Notes: generated from the letters alone by a model not told the origin. Shown: positions 15,819 through 26,700, numbered from the stretch's first letter. The stretch is DNA of 39,524 bases from CAADGY01 sp900696665 (GCA_035063885.1 JAPSFM010000038.1:1-39524); one strand, 5' to 3'. Made by a program: numbers and translations.

Positions 15819-17201
15819 ATGGGCAATTTCTTTTCTTCTCTATCTTCGGCTGCAGCGGGCATGCGCGTGTATGAGCGAGCGCTTAACACGATTCAGAACA
15901 ACGTTTCGAACGCTTCCACGCCGGGATATGTCCGCCAGAGATTGACGATGATCGCCCTTCCGTTCTCGCAAGACGGTGCACAGACGGGGGGCCTTGCCGC
16001 CGGCCCGATCCTGAGCGCCCGTAACGAGTATGCCGAGCGGAGTGTGAGAAATCAGGCAGAAGGTTACGGGTATCATTCGCAGCTCGCAACTGACCTGGCG
16101 CGCATCGAGCCTGTTTTCACGGTGGCGGAGAACGCCGGTATCCCCGGCGCGCTCAGCAAATTTTTCCAGAGCTTTTCGGTTTTGAGTGTCTCGCCCAACG
16201 ATCCTGCTAACCGGCAGGTAGTGATCGACCGCGCGCAGGACGTGGCAACCGCCTTCAACCAGACGGCAATCGCACTCGTGAATGCCGGTCAAAACACAAA
16301 CCGGCAGATCGGTTCTGTCATCGACAGGATCAACTCGATCGCCAGCACAATCCGGGAGATCAACCTGGAACGCCGCCAGAACTTTCGGGAACGTGGTGAT
16401 GCCGGCCTGGATGCGCACCTGCACGTTGCACTGGAAGAGTTATCTGAGCTGGTGAACTACTCGACCCTGCCGCAAGAGGACGGCTCCATCACAGTGCTGG
16501 CCGGAGGGCAGACCCCGCTGGTCATCGGCGACCGGCTGTATGAGCTTCATGCCGATGTGTCAGGCGCAAGTGACGCACAAGTTCTCAATCCGGACGGCAA
16601 GAACATCACCGGCCAGCTCACCGGCGGGCGGCTTGGCGCTCTGCTCGAACTTAGGAATACCGTGATCCCGTCACTGGTGGACGATGTGGACCGTTTTGCC
16701 GCGTCTGTGGCCGGCAATGTCAACACCGTTCTTTCACAGGGTGTGGACGCGTCCGGGCAGCCTCCGGCACTAGACCTTTTCTCACTGGACGCCGCGGCCG
16801 GGGCAGCCTTGACGCTACATGTGGATCCCGCCTATAGCGGGGATGACATTGCCGCGTCGCTCCCGCCGCCCGCTCCTCCGGGAGGGAATGGCAATCTGCT
16901 GGAGCTGGCGGCCCTGCCCAACTCAAAGCAATTTGCCGAACTCGACAATTTTACTTTCGCCGAATTCTACGGCAAGCTGGCGGGGCGCGTGGGCCGAAGT
17001 TTGTCGAACGCGCGTGAAAACCAAAACACACAATCTTTGCTTCTCACACAGGCGCGGGCGTTGAGAAGCGAAGTCTCGTCGGTTTCTCTTGACGAAGAAG
17101 CGGTCATGCTGATCCAGCTTCAGCGCGGCTACCAGGCCTCTGCGCAACTGGTGAGGACGCTGGACGAGTTGACCGAAACCGTCATCGGAATGATGCGATG
17201 A
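15819..17201 (+). CDS. flgK: Flagellar hook-associated protein 1, FlgK
   Basis: A 460-residue FlgK. The N-terminal D0 domain carries LSSAAAGMRVYERALNTI and the rod/hook motif NNVSNASTPGYVRQR. The central region has the FFQSFSVLSVSPNDPANRQVV and ELVNYSTLPQEDGSITV segments. The C-terminal helix LIQLQRGYQASAQLVRTLDE completes the D0 coiled coil. FlgK forms the first hook-filament junction zone. It starts two bases after flgN, and flgL follows after 20 bases, so they are one transcription unit. Confidence 0.94.
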   Translation: MGNFFSSLSSAAAGMRVYERALNTIQNNVSNASTPGYVRQRLTMIALPFSQDGAQTGGLAAGPILSARNEYAERSVRNQAEGYGYHSQLATDLARIEPVFTVAENAGIPGALSKFFQSFSVLSVSPNDPANRQVVIDRAQDVATAFNQTAIALVNAGQNTNRQIGSVIDRINSIASTIREINLERRQNFRERGDAGLDAHLHVALEELSELVNYSTLPQEDGSITVLAGGQTPLVIGDRLYELHADVSGASDAQVLNPDGKNITGQLTGGRLGALLELRNTVIPSLVDDVDRFAASVAGNVNTVLSQGVDASGQPPALDLFSLDAAAGAALTLHVDPAYSGDDIAASLPPPAPPGGNGNLLELAALPNSKQFAELDNFTFAEFYGKLAGRVGRSLSNARENQNTQSLLLTQARALRSEVSSVSLDEEAVMLIQLQRGYQASAQLVRTLDELTETVIGMMR

Positions 17202-17221
17202 GCTTCAACAGGAGATCATAG

Positions 17222-18124
17222 ATGATCCGTTCCCTCAGCCCCGCAGATGATAACTTCCTGCGGGCGCTTTCTCTCATTCAGGCGCGCGCGGAGCGTGCAC
17301 AACGGCAACTCGCAACGGGCCTCAGGATCACGCAAGCATCCGATGATCCCGATCAGCTATCCAACCTGATGCAAGCCCGCTTCGAAATCGAGCAGCTTGG
17401 CCAGATCGGTATGAATCTGGCCCGGGTGAAAGTCGAAGCCGACACAGGGGAACAAGCGCTACAGTCCGCTGTCAAATTCATTGATCGGGCGATCGTGCTC
17501 GGATTGCAGGGCGCGGGAGGAACCGCCACGGATCAGATGCGCAGCACCCTCGCTATTGAAGTCGAAGGAATTCTGGAGCAAATCACGAACCTGGCGAACT
17601 CCAAGGTGGAGGGCCGCTACATTTTCAGTGGTGATAGCGATAGCACTGCCGCATTTCCATACGATGCCTCCGACCCCGACAACCCGGTTGGCGGTTACCA
17701 GGGAACGGAAGCTACTCGCCGGTTGCAACATCCGGCTGGAACAACGTTTTCGACTTCCAAAACTGGCGAGGAGATTTTTGATCCGTCCGGCAACAGCGTT
17801 CTGCATGCGCTTAACGAGTTGAGAAAAGGCCTTCGCGACAACGATATCGCCCGCATTGACGCGGGAGTGGCCGAATTGCGTGGCGCCTCGATTCACGTAA
17901 ACCGCAGCCTCGCCTTTTACGGCTCTGTGCAAAACCGGGTTTCGGATGGAATCGAGTACGTCAACAAAATGCAGTTGCGGCTGCAAGCCGAGGTCGCAGG
18001 GATACAGGAAGCCGATATCACTGAGGCAATCCTGGAATTCCAGCAGGCGGCGTTCCATCAACAGGCGGCGCTCAGCTCAAAAGGCAGTCTTCCGAAGACG
18101 AGCCTGTTCGATTACCTCGGTTAA
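17222..18124 (+). CDS. flgL: Flagellar hook-associated protein 3, FlgL
   Basis: A 300-residue flagellin-fold protein of FlgL length. The N-terminus has LIQARAERAQRQLATGLRI and SDDP, the D0/D1 flagellin signature. The middle holds SKVEGRYIFSGD, the stretch characteristic of FlgL. The C-terminus has VSDGIEYVNKMQLRLQAEVA and ITEAILEFQQAAFHQQAAL. FlgL makes the second junction layer on which the filament grows. An AGGAG site lies upstream of the ATG. It is the last gene of the flagellar unit and is followed by a strong hairpin. Confidence 0.93.
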   Translation: MIRSLSPADDNFLRALSLIQARAERAQRQLATGLRITQASDDPDQLSNLMQARFEIEQLGQIGMNLARVKVEADTGEQALQSAVKFIDRAIVLGLQGAGGTATDQMRSTLAIEVEGILEQITNLANSKVEGRYIFSGDSDSTAAFPYDASDPDNPVGGYQGTEATRRLQHPAGTTFSTSKTGEEIFDPSGNSVLHALNELRKGLRDNDIARIDAGVAELRGASIHVNRSLAFYGSVQNRVSDGIEYVNKMQLRLQAEVAGIQEADITEAILEFQQAAFHQQAALSSKGSLPKTSLFDYLG

Positions 18125-18164
18125 GGAGCTGGTTGAAAAACGCACTGCAGCCCCCCGCTCCTAA

Positions 18165-18197
18165 GGCGTGACGGCTCGAAACGGAGCCGCACACGCC
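18165..18197. terminator. Bidirectional terminator hairpin between flgL and a convergent gene
   Basis: GGCGTG-A-CGGCTC, a six-base loop, then GAGCCG-CA-CACGCC. This gives a 12-bp GC-rich stem with a small internal loop. It lies 40 bases after flgL and 14 bases beyond the stop of the convergent lipoprotein gene. No long T-run follows, but a short TTTT occurs on the flgL side about ten bases on. Confidence 0.52.
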
Positions 18198-18210
18198 AGT
18201 AACCGGTTTT

Positions 18211-19059
18211 CTACCTCTTCCGCAATTTTTTGAGGGTATCGTCGATCTTGGACTTCAGCTCTTTGCTCTCCTTGGACTCGGGAACTTCTTTCAGAGCGTT
18301 CATCGCCAGATCGCAGAACGCATTGGCGCGGTCGGGCTGATCCAGTTTCCGGGGAGCATACAATCCCGCTTCGTGATAAAGCGAATCGGCCAGCGCCATC
18401 ATGAACTGCGCCCGCGGTACTTTCACCTGGCCACTTTTGAACACTTCCAGCGCTTTGGCCGTATCTCCTGGAGCACCGACAGCGCTGCAAGTAGCCATCA
18501 GAACGCCACGCTCCACCGCACGCCTCTGCGCGGTTTCCACTTCGTCGGTGGCCATTAAAATCCCCGTACTCGCTTTGGTCAATTGCATGACAGGCGCTGC
18601 GCTGCCTGTCGGAAAACCATAATCCAGCCAGATTTCGCTATCCTTGTTCTTCTTTTGGAAATCCAGAAAGGTCTCCGCTTTTTGGAGAGCGAGCCGATTC
18701 GCTTCGTTTCGGAAATCGGAGCTGTATCTCCGGAAGGGAACCGGATTGGCTTTGTTGGCCCGCGCGCCGTTCTCGAAGCTGTCCGCCAACTCCATATGGC
18801 TCGCAGTCATTCCGGTCAGCAGCACAAGCCGCCATGCTTGGGCGCGGCTTGTATACTCGTTATCCGATTTGAGCAACTGGTCGAGATGGTCGTTCGTCTT
18901 CCGGTAATCACCGGCCGCGAACCGCTCCTGAGCCGCCTGCCAGTAAAAAGCGGGTGTGCCTTTCTCCGGAGCACGGGGCCCGGACGAGCAGGAGGGATGA
19001 AAAAGAATCGCCAGGAGGAATGCTGGCAGATAGAAAGCGAGTCGCCATTTGGGACACAT
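18211..19059 (-). CDS. Lipoprotein of unknown function, helical TPR-like
   Basis: A 282-residue protein with a signal peptide ending in a lipobox-like HPSC. The mature part is mostly helical and begins with a repeat-like AAQERFAAGDYRKTNDHLDQLLKS, which looks like one tetratricopeptide unit. Further helices and a Lys-rich tail (SKIDDTLKKLRKR) follow. No enzymatic motif is seen. AGGAG lies nine bases before the ATG. It probably acts as an envelope scaffold or stress protein, but I do not recognise a characterised family. Confidence 0.75.
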   Translation of the reverse strand: MCPKWRLAFYLPAFLLAILFHPSCSSGPRAPEKGTPAFYWQAAQERFAAGDYRKTNDHLDQLLKSDNEYTSRAQAWRLVLLTGMTASHMELADSFENGARANKANPVPFRRYSSDFRNEANRLALQKAETFLDFQKKNKDSEIWLDYGFPTGSAAPVMQLTKASTGILMATDEVETAQRRAVERGVLMATCSAVGAPGDTAKALEVFKSGQVKVPRAQFMMALADSLYHEAGLYAPRKLDQPDRANAFCDLAMNALKEVPESKESKELKSKIDDTLKKLRKR

Positions 19060-19447
19060 TTGTCTGGTCTCCTAAGCGGAATTGGATATCACAAAGCTGC
19101 CTTCGGGCGCAAGTGCTGCTGCCGCAAGGTGTCGCAGCAAAGTGAGAAGTTCCTATATGGGCAAAGTAGAACGTTCCTCTTGACAGCCGATTGGCTGAGA
19201 GATGGAACGAATCGCAATGGGAGGCGGGAGAGCGGATTTCCCCCGGTTTCAGAACAAAATCAAAGGGATTAGCGCTACTACATTGCATACAATTCGCATA
19301 CTTACTATACTGTCTACAATTACCTGCTGTTGCCTTTTGGACCGTGGCTGAGCCGCAGGCGGGCGTGTGGATATTAGAACTGCGTCACAGGACACCCATT
19401 GTCTGCCAAATATGCCGCTGCCTGTGGAGGAAACATGGAGGAATCGG
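19060..19447 (+). other. Gene-free interval upstream of the Gfo/Idh gene
   Basis: No convincing gene. The left part holds the ribosome site of the minus-strand lipoprotein gene. The right part is AT-richer than its surroundings and holds a good sigma-70 promoter with an overlapping operator-like motif at 19283-19311, giving a leader of about 130 nt to the next ATG. Confidence 0.6.
19283..19311 (+). promoter_or_regulatory. Sigma-70 promoter overlapped by TTGYATACAAT motif (site B)
   Basis: A -35 TTGCAT (19283-19288), exactly 17 bases, and a -10 TATACT (19306-19311). The motif TTGCATACAAT occupies 19283-19293, covering the -35, so a bound repressor would block the promoter. The following bases extend the match to site C at 27356 to 16 of 18 positions. 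Confidence 0.6.
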
Positions 19448-20455
19448 ATGGACAAGGTGCGCCTGGGCCTCGTGGGTTGTGGCCTGTTCGGGGAGCGTCA
19501 TCTGCGGGCTTTTCGCGCTGTGCGGAACGCGGAAATCGCGGCGGTTTTCGACGTCGATCGCGACCGCGCCCGCCTGATGGCGGCCGAGTTTAAGATTCCG
19601 CGAGTCTGCGAGAGTTATCAGGAGATCTGTACGCTGCCGGACCTCGACGCCGTCGATGTGGTCACGTCCGAGGAGGCCCACGCCGATCCTGTGCTCACGG
19701 CTCTCTCTGCCGGGAAACATGTATTCGTTGAAAAGCCGCTTGCGATCGAGATCGACGACTGCACCCGGATGATTGAGGCGTCTTGCACCGCGGGCCGAAT
19801 TCTCATGGTCGGGCACATCCTCCGATTCGAGACCAAGTGCCTCATGCTGAAAGACGAGCTGGACTCGGGCCGTCTGGGAGAGATCGTCTCCATCCACAGT
19901 TGGGGCAATCGTCCGAAGACCTTGCTACCGCGGTACGGGCGCACTCATCCTGTCCTGGAGAATTCGATTCACGACATCGATCTCATGCTGTGGTACACGG
20001 GCAAGCCCGTGCGCCGTGTGCGTGGTTTCGGCCGGCGCGTCACCACGACCATGCACCCGGATACCTTCTGGGGTGTGCTTGAGTTTGAGGGAGGCGCGGT
20101 CGGCATTGTCGAGACGATCTGGCTGCTGCCCGCAGCCGCTGGAATCGGCCTGGATGATGGTGTTCAACTCATCGGAACGGCCGGCACCGCCAACATACAA
20201 TTGCTTCCTGGCAACTACAATGTATTGCGCGAGACCGGGTACGACGTTCCCGACATCAGTTACGATCCGAGCGTAGCCGGGTCGGTGCGCGGAGCCCTGC
20301 GGGATGAACTGGCTTACTTTTGCGATTGTGTCGCGGATAACATCGAACCTTCCGTGATCACGCCGGTCGAGGCGAAGCGTGCCGTCAGGGTCGCCCTGGC
20401 GCTAATCGAATCGGCTGAAGCCGAGCGGGATGTCGACCTGACGGAGTGGGACTGA
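19448..20455 (+). CDS. Gfo/Idh/MocA-family oxidoreductase
   Basis: A 335-residue NAD(P)-dependent sugar or inositol dehydrogenase. The N-terminal Rossmann domain has GLVGCGLFGERH, and the family signature EKPLA appears as HVFVEKPLAIE near residue 98. The C-terminal half is the usual alpha/beta domain, with the catalytic-helix His in NSIHDIDLMLW. I chose the ATG at 19448 because GGAGG lies six bases before it; the frame open from 19367 has no support. It is driven by the promoter at 19283 and overlaps or abuts the EamA gene. The substrate is likely a sugar or sugar acid and cannot be named. Confidence 0.91.
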   Translation: MDKVRLGLVGCGLFGERHLRAFRAVRNAEIAAVFDVDRDRARLMAAEFKIPRVCESYQEICTLPDLDAVDVVTSEEAHADPVLTALSAGKHVFVEKPLAIEIDDCTRMIEASCTAGRILMVGHILRFETKCLMLKDELDSGRLGEIVSIHSWGNRPKTLLPRYGRTHPVLENSIHDIDLMLWYTGKPVRRVRGFGRRVTTTMHPDTFWGVLEFEGGAVGIVETIWLLPAAAGIGLDDGVQLIGTAGTANIQLLPGNYNVLRETGYDVPDISYDPSVAGSVRGALRDELAYFCDCVADNIEPSVITPVEAKRAVRVALALIESAEAERDVDLTEWD

Positions 20456-20481
20456 TCGCGGAGGTCCGCCGGCGCAGACCA

Positions 20482-21429
20482 ATGCCGAAGCCCAGCAAAT
20501 CCGCATTCGCGCTCCTGCTGTTGATCCAGCTCATCTGGGGCAGCAGTTGGGTAGCGATTAAATCCGCACAGCAGCAAATGGGGCCCGTCGTTCTCAATCT
20601 TTGGAGCTTGGGCATCTCGGTCCTTACACTCTATCCTTTCGTCCATTTGCAACTGCGCAGCAAATCGAAACGGAGGAGCCTTTACGAGTACTTTGATTTC
20701 GCAATGATGGGTATCGCCGGCGTGGCCGGCATGGCGCTTCTGTATGCGTGGGGGGCTAGCCAGACCCTCGCTGCGAATGGAGCGCTGATCTCGACGGCGG
20801 TGCCGGTCCTGACTGCGGTGCTGGCGGCGGCCGTCCTTGGTGAGCGGCTGACCTATATCCGTGTGGTCAGCCTGGCAATCGCTCTTACCGGGGTGTTCAC
20901 CCTGTCCATCGCCGACTGGTCGAACGCCGACTTCTCACGCAGGCACCTGGCGCCGAACGTCATGCTGCTCGGCGGCACTGTCTCCAACGCGCTCTACGTC
21001 GTCTACAGCAAAAAGCTGCTCGCATCAACCGAGCCGGTTCTTCTGCTTTTCTTGGGGCAGTTGCTCGGATTTCTCGGCGCCGCGCCGTTCCTCTATTTCG
21101 AGGATTTCACGCCAGCCGCGGTTGCAGGCTACACTCTCACAACCTGGCTGTCGCTCGCCTTTCTCGGCGTGGTTTTCTACGCGCTCACGATGATTGTCTT
21201 TTTCCGGCTACTGGTGTATCTCGATGCCGGACAGATCATGGTGGCCACGTACCTCCAGCCGGTGCTTGGCGTGCTGGTGGCGGCCATCGTCCTTCGCGAG
21301 AAAATCACCTTGGCAATGATCGGAAGCGGCCTGTTGGTGCTGGGCGCAACCGTTCTAGCAACTTATGGTGAATCGTGGCGATTGAAACCGGATCCTCTAC
21401 CAGGTATCGGTGATGGATCCGCGGAGTGA
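20482..21429 (+). CDS. EamA/DMT-superfamily transporter
   Basis: A 315-residue ten-helix transporter made of two EamA repeats. It opens with ALLLLIQLIWGSSWVAIKSA and has GVTFY-like loops and VATYLQPVLGVLVAAIVLRE in the second repeat. The ATG at 20482 gives the usual N-terminus; a GTG at 20446 overlapping the Gfo/Idh stop is an alternative. It is coupled to the dehydrogenase gene, so it may move that enzyme's substrate or product. It is the second EamA gene in the window. Confidence 0.88.
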   Translation: MPKPSKSAFALLLLIQLIWGSSWVAIKSAQQQMGPVVLNLWSLGISVLTLYPFVHLQLRSKSKRRSLYEYFDFAMMGIAGVAGMALLYAWGASQTLAANGALISTAVPVLTAVLAAAVLGERLTYIRVVSLAIALTGVFTLSIADWSNADFSRRHLAPNVMLLGGTVSNALYVVYSKKLLASTEPVLLLFLGQLLGFLGAAPFLYFEDFTPAAVAGYTLTTWLSLAFLGVVFYALTMIVFFRLLVYLDAGQIMVATYLQPVLGVLVAAIVLREKITLAMIGSGLLVLGATVLATYGESWRLKPDPLPGIGDGSAE

Positions 21430-21436
21430 GACCCTG

Positions 21437-23749
21437 CTAACTGTACTGCCGGCGGTAAGCCGGAAGCTGCTCGTTCAATGCCAAGCGCAACAGGTTAAGC
21501 TTCTTCTCCAAGACCTGCGGCCAGTAAATATAGTCATTTTCCCACTCGTAACCGACACGGGAGTCGCGCCGGGCGGTCTCGAGGGAGGCTTCCGTTCGGG
21601 CAACTTCCGACTCCACAATTTCTGTCATGCGCTGCAACAGGTCCAGGCACACGGCCTTATCGCGGGTGTTCTCCAGCCGGAACCGCAGGTCTTCAAACTC
21701 TAAAATGGCCTCGCTGCTCCGCATCGTGCGCTCAATCTGCTCTGCCAGGAGGACTTCGCGAAAAGCGTTCGCCCTCTTCGAAGGGGGTGCGTTCAACGCG
21801 GCGCGCCGATAACTCTCCAGACCGCGCTCCATCTCGTCCGCGGCCGCCAGGAGATATTTTTTGAATACCTTGAGACTGAACGGCCTGGCATATTCCTCGG
21901 CCTTGTTGGTGCGGTTGGTGAAATCCGGGTAAAAGAGGAACGAACGAACCACGTAAGGCCAGTACGGGTTGGTATTGGTCGCCTCCATCCACTTCTGCTG
22001 ATCGCAGAAACTGTGACCCATGGTATGGATATGCTCCGCCGGTTGCTTGAAAAACAGCGGATTTGCCACCGCATTATAGCCACACGCGCTCGGGCCCGTG
22101 TTGGGATTCATGCGGACGGCGGAGCTGAAGCGCTTCCAGGCATCGAGGACCAAATCCTCCGATCCTGCGCCAAAATCGCGGTGGGCGATCTGCCGGAGGA
22201 TATGATCGAGCGGCGGCGCCTCAGTCCAGCTGTACCACGCTCGCAACTCGGCCACGAAGTTCGGCTTGAATCCGGGTGTCCAGCTTTCGAGCGTTCCATC
22301 CACTCCGCTTTCTTCAAGGGCACGGTACCGCTCGTACCACTGATAGGGAAACGGCAGGTGAGGCAACGTCCCAAACTGCTGACAGGACCACGTATCCGCA
22401 TTTGTATAGACGGTGCCCATTCCGCGCTTGTGCGCCTGAGTGATCTGTGCCGCGGCCACCTCAGACGGGCCAACTACGCTGATGGAATAGTCGTGCACAT
22501 AGCCGCTTTCACCATCGAAGGCGATCGCTTTGCCGTTTTCGAAGGTCACCAGCGGGATCGTTCCCTTGGGGAGTTGATCGATGACGTATTTCTTCAGTTC
22601 GACCTGGTTCGGACGGAAGTCAATGTTGTAGTCCCATGGCAGGATCTCAATCGCCGGGTTGAGCTTGTGACACTCTTCGGCGACAATCCCGACGCCACGC
22701 GCCCAGTGTCTGATCCATTCGCGGAGGTCCGAGTCTCCGTGTCCTCCGGCGCCGAACCATGTCCGGTAGAAAAATCCTTCCGTCAACAGCACGTATCCAC
22801 GGATTTCCGGGAATTGCGTGACGATGTCAACTACAAGTTTTCGCAGCTCCTTCTCGTTGTCGGGCTCGCCCGTGTACCTGAACATGATCGGGCAGTAAAT
22901 GCTGATGCCGTACCGGCCCGCCCGGCGAATTGTGTCGCGAAGCTGAGCGGGGTCTTGCGTGTGGAACCGGAAAGAGCAGCCCCACGGCACACGGTCCAGG
23001 TACGAGGGCGTCACGGCTCCGTTAGGATTGGAGCACATTGAGGTGAAAATCGAGTCGAAGCCGTAGCGGGGAAGCCACGCCAGGTACTTGTCCGGCCACT
23101 CCATCCAACCGAGACCCGACATCGTCATCCGAGCCTTATACAAACTGCGGCGAGTGGTGTTCAGATCGCGTGGCAGAAAAGGGCCTTGGCGCAAATCCAG
23201 GCGCTCTTCCAGATTGTACAGGCCATACATCGCCCCCAGTTCGTCGTAGCCACAGATAACAACCTGCCCGGAGTTCACCCTGATCTGGTAATCCTTGCTG
23301 GCACTCAGGTCCGTCCCATAACCGGGCAGGTCCTGACGCGCGGCGGCGACGATGACGTTCTCGCGGCCGGCCCAGCCAGTGAGGTCAACGGTGGTTTGGA
23401 CGGACACCCGCGTGTTCATCGCGAGTTCCAGGTAGGCGCGAAGATCGGCCGCGGCCATCCGCAAGGGTTCGCCGGCGCCGCTCTTGAGGAGTAGCGTCCA
23501 GCCGCCGTCCGTGATCGCCATTTCGGTGGACAACGGTTTGGCCGCCGGATCGCGGCGTGTCTGCCATTCGCCCTCGGAGAGAGCTTTATGAAAAGCATAG
23601 GACTCCTCCACCGGCAGCGCCGCAAACGCCTGCGAATGGAAGCTACCGCCGGGAGGACCTTCCCCTGATGCAGCCGCGACGCCTCCGCCCCATGGAAGCG
23701 GCAGAAGCGAAGACAGAGAAACTCTTCGAAAGAAACCTCGGCGGTTCAC
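21437..23749 (-). CDS. Exported GH20-like putative glycoside hydrolase (paralogue 1)
   Basis: A 770-residue protein with a twin-arginine-like start (NRRGFFRRVSLSS). Residues about 75-185 form the zincin-like alpha/beta domain that precedes GH20 and GH67 barrels, ending in GYDELGAMYGLYNLEERL. A TIM-barrel region follows (about 200-480) with E324 in LLTEGF and W372-D373 in LPWDYN as candidate active-site positions. The last 290 residues are helical. The protein at 28324 shows the same order, with Ser-Glu and Trp-Asp in the matching places. I chose the GTG at 23749, preceded by GGAGGG. It sits 30 bases downstream of the TonB-receptor gene on the same strand. The fold call is by pattern, and substrate and family number are unknown. 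Confidence 0.7.
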   Translation of the reverse strand: MNRRGFFRRVSLSSLLPLPWGGGVAAASGEGPPGGSFHSQAFAALPVEESYAFHKALSEGEWQTRRDPAAKPLSTEMAITDGGWTLLLKSGAGEPLRMAAADLRAYLELAMNTRVSVQTTVDLTGWAGRENVIVAAARQDLPGYGTDLSASKDYQIRVNSGQVVICGYDELGAMYGLYNLEERLDLRQGPFLPRDLNTTRRSLYKARMTMSGLGWMEWPDKYLAWLPRYGFDSIFTSMCSNPNGAVTPSYLDRVPWGCSFRFHTQDPAQLRDTIRRAGRYGISIYCPIMFRYTGEPDNEKELRKLVVDIVTQFPEIRGYVLLTEGFFYRTWFGAGGHGDSDLREWIRHWARGVGIVAEECHKLNPAIEILPWDYNIDFRPNQVELKKYVIDQLPKGTIPLVTFENGKAIAFDGESGYVHDYSISVVGPSEVAAAQITQAHKRGMGTVYTNADTWSCQQFGTLPHLPFPYQWYERYRALEESGVDGTLESWTPGFKPNFVAELRAWYSWTEAPPLDHILRQIAHRDFGAGSEDLVLDAWKRFSSAVRMNPNTGPSACGYNAVANPLFFKQPAEHIHTMGHSFCDQQKWMEATNTNPYWPYVVRSFLFYPDFTNRTNKAEEYARPFSLKVFKKYLLAAADEMERGLESYRRAALNAPPSKRANAFREVLLAEQIERTMRSSEAILEFEDLRFRLENTRDKAVCLDLLQRMTEIVESEVARTEASLETARRDSRVGYEWENDYIYWPQVLEKKLNLLRLALNEQLPAYRRQYS

Positions 23750-23779
23750 GCATTCCCTCCGATCTGGCGGTGACGGATG

Positions 23780-26700
23780 CTAAAACTCCAGCTTGACACC
23801 AAGTTGCATCGTTCTCGGGCCGGACTTGCCAGAGATCTTGCCGAAAGTAGGGCTGAAGACGCCGGTGTCCGGAGATCCCCAGTTCTGATGGTTGAAGACG
23901 CTGTAGAACTCGCCGCGCACGATGAGCTGTAGACGTTCCCAGACCGTAAACACACGGGCTATTGACATATCCCAGAGCTGTGAACCAGGTCCGATGATCA
24001 CGTTTCGCCCGGAATTCCCAAACGTGTTCGGTGGCTGCGCAGGAAAACATCCGGTGTCGAAGTACTTGTCCATCGATGGCGAGCTTAATCGGCCGCCGCA
24101 GACCCGGTTGGCTCGCGGCAGTGCGACCCAGGAGCCCACGTTGATCCAGGATGTGGATGTCGTGGGCGTCAGCGGTGTGCCGGCTCGAAGTTGCGTGATT
24201 CCGCTGAGCCGCCAATTCCCCAGAACCCGGCTGCCGATTCCGGTGTTGGCAAAAGCGCGGCCCGGCCCGAAGGGGAGGTCCCAAACGTAGCCCAGGGAGA
24301 AGTAGTGACGCCGGTCATTGTCCGACAACGCCCGATCGCAGCGGAGGCAGCGTGCGTCCTGGTTGTTACCCCCGGCGGAGGACGACGTGTAGACGTCAAT
24401 CGACTTGCTCCACGTGTAGCTTGCGGTCAGCTCCAGCCCGTGGCTATAGCGCTTCTGCAAGCTCAGGTGCATGCCGTTATAGGAACTGTTGCTGTTGTTG
24501 GACTGGAGAAAAATAAACCCGAACTGAGGATAAGGGAGCCGTTGTTCGAGCGGCAGCGGATTGTTCGGGTCCAGCAACGCGGCTTGGTTAATGTTGGTGC
24601 CTCCATTCACGAGATGGCGGCCCCACGCGCCGTTGTAACCGGCGCTCACAACCATGTCGCTCCCCACTTGCCGCTCCAATGAAAAGGTCACCTGCTGCAC
24701 GTAGGGTTGAGGCGCATGGATATCAGGCACAACCAGAGAAGCGCCCGGGCTGATCGCGCCGATACTGGGACGATCGTAGAGCGTGTTGTCCAGCCGGCCA
24801 GGCGTAAGCTGAGCGGGGTCGTTCGTCGATACCAGGCTGTTCGAAAATGGAGGGTTGCCGCTGCCGAAGCTGGCAAAATCCTGAAAGTTTTTCAAGCCCT
24901 GGGCATAGTACAGCCCCGCACCTAGGCGAATTGTGGTCTTCGGCGTCAACAGGTACGCAATTCCAACGCGGGGCGAATAGTTTTTCTTCTTCCAGTTCAG
25001 GAACATTCCGCGCGGATACGCTCCACTCAGGGTTCGGAAGTCGGTTTGCCAGTTGAAAGGATCCTTTAGAACGTAGGCGAGTTCGCCCTTGTTCTGGTCG
25101 AAGGTCATCCAGCGGTTATACCTCTCCACCGGGGGCGACCACCAGTCCCAACGCAGGCCCAGCGTGACGGTGAGCTTGTTGTTGACACGGATTTTGTCCT
25201 GAACGTACCACGAATAGTAGTTGCTGGAAAGTACCGGCTGCAAGCCGTCGGGATTGACCCAGGCGGTGGAGTAAGCGCCCAATAGAAAGTCCGCGAATCC
25301 GATCGGTGTCGCTGCGCTGCTCGCAGACTGTTTTGTGAATTCCCCATCGTAGCTCAGGTTGCCACGTGGGTATATACCGTTTTTCTGTGGATACTGCGAC
25401 GGCTGGAATGTCGCTCCAAAATCTAACGAGTGCCTTCCTTTTATGTAGGAAAAGTTTTCGTGCAAACCGATTCGTGTCGTTATCCACAGGTAATCGTATA
25501 TCGCAGTGCTGGGCAGCGAAAACCCGGTGACGGAAAGGCCCGGGAAGCCCCAGAAGGCTGTTGTCGAGTCGTAGTTCTTGAAACCCAACTCGCCGGTAAT
25601 GTCGGTATCAGTGGGGATGCCGCCGAACAGCACGTGCGAGCGGTAGAACCCGAGCCGCAGAGTGTTCAGCTTGTTCGGCCCCAGCGGCTGAACCCACTCC
25701 AGGGATGCCGTCTGCCCTTTCAGCGGCGTGCCGAAGCCTTCGAGCGGGGTCATCCCCTCTGATTTCGACGTGACGTGATCGTTGAAGTACTTGGCGAACA
25801 TCATGCCGCCGCGAGGCAGTATCTGGTCGACGCGAATCAAGTATTGCGTGTCGTCGGTGATCGCGCGCGCACTCCTGGTGTAGTTAAAGGCGCCGTACTC
25901 CGCGGCCGGAACGTTCGGCAAAGGCACATACTTCCTGTAGTTTTGCGCGATCGGACTGAAGAGGTTGGATGGAATCCGGTTATTCGCAAACGGCCGGCGC
26001 TGTTGAGTCGCCGGATTTACGTCAAACGGGTTATAAAGCTGTACCGGAATACTCGAAAGGTCACCCGCCCACTGATCAGCGGTCGGCACCACGTAATGGT
26101 TTGGCTGTCCCGAGCGCATGCGGGTGAGCTGGAACTCCCCGAAAACGAATGTCCTGTTTCTCAACTGCGGCAGCGCGGGACCGCCAAAGGTGAATCCCGC
26201 CTGATTGTAGGTCAATGGGGGAATGTCGGCCGCGTTGAACTCGCGGGCTTTCAACCCGGCGTTTTGGTGATATTCCCATAGCGAACCATGGTAATCGTTC
26301 GTTCCGCTCTTGGTGCTGACGTAAACGATGCTGGGCTCACCGCCGAACTGCGCGCTGTCGTAACCGCGGACGATCCGTGTGCTGCTGATGGCCTCCGGAG
26401 ATGGCTGGAAAAGATCTCCGCCATAGCCGGGATCCCGAACGTCGAAGCCGTCATGGATGAAGGCGGTGAAGTCGGGCCGTCCGCCCGCCGCGGACACGCT
26501 GACCGGCTTGTAACCCGTACCGCCGCTGAAGTAGTTTCCCACGCAGACAGTCAGCATCGAATCGCCCGCCACCGGAATGACGCCCGGCGACAGGATCGCC
26601 GCTTGTAAGTAGTTGTGACCGAGCATTGGGAGTTCGGTGATCACGCGATTGCTCAGCGTAACGGCGTTGGCGGGCGATTCCGTTTCAAGGAGCGGAGCAG

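Noticed and set aside
22013..23041. 342-residue plus-strand frame.
   Set aside because: It is antisense to the GH20-like gene; composition is atypical for a protein, with many Arg and His residues and no domain.
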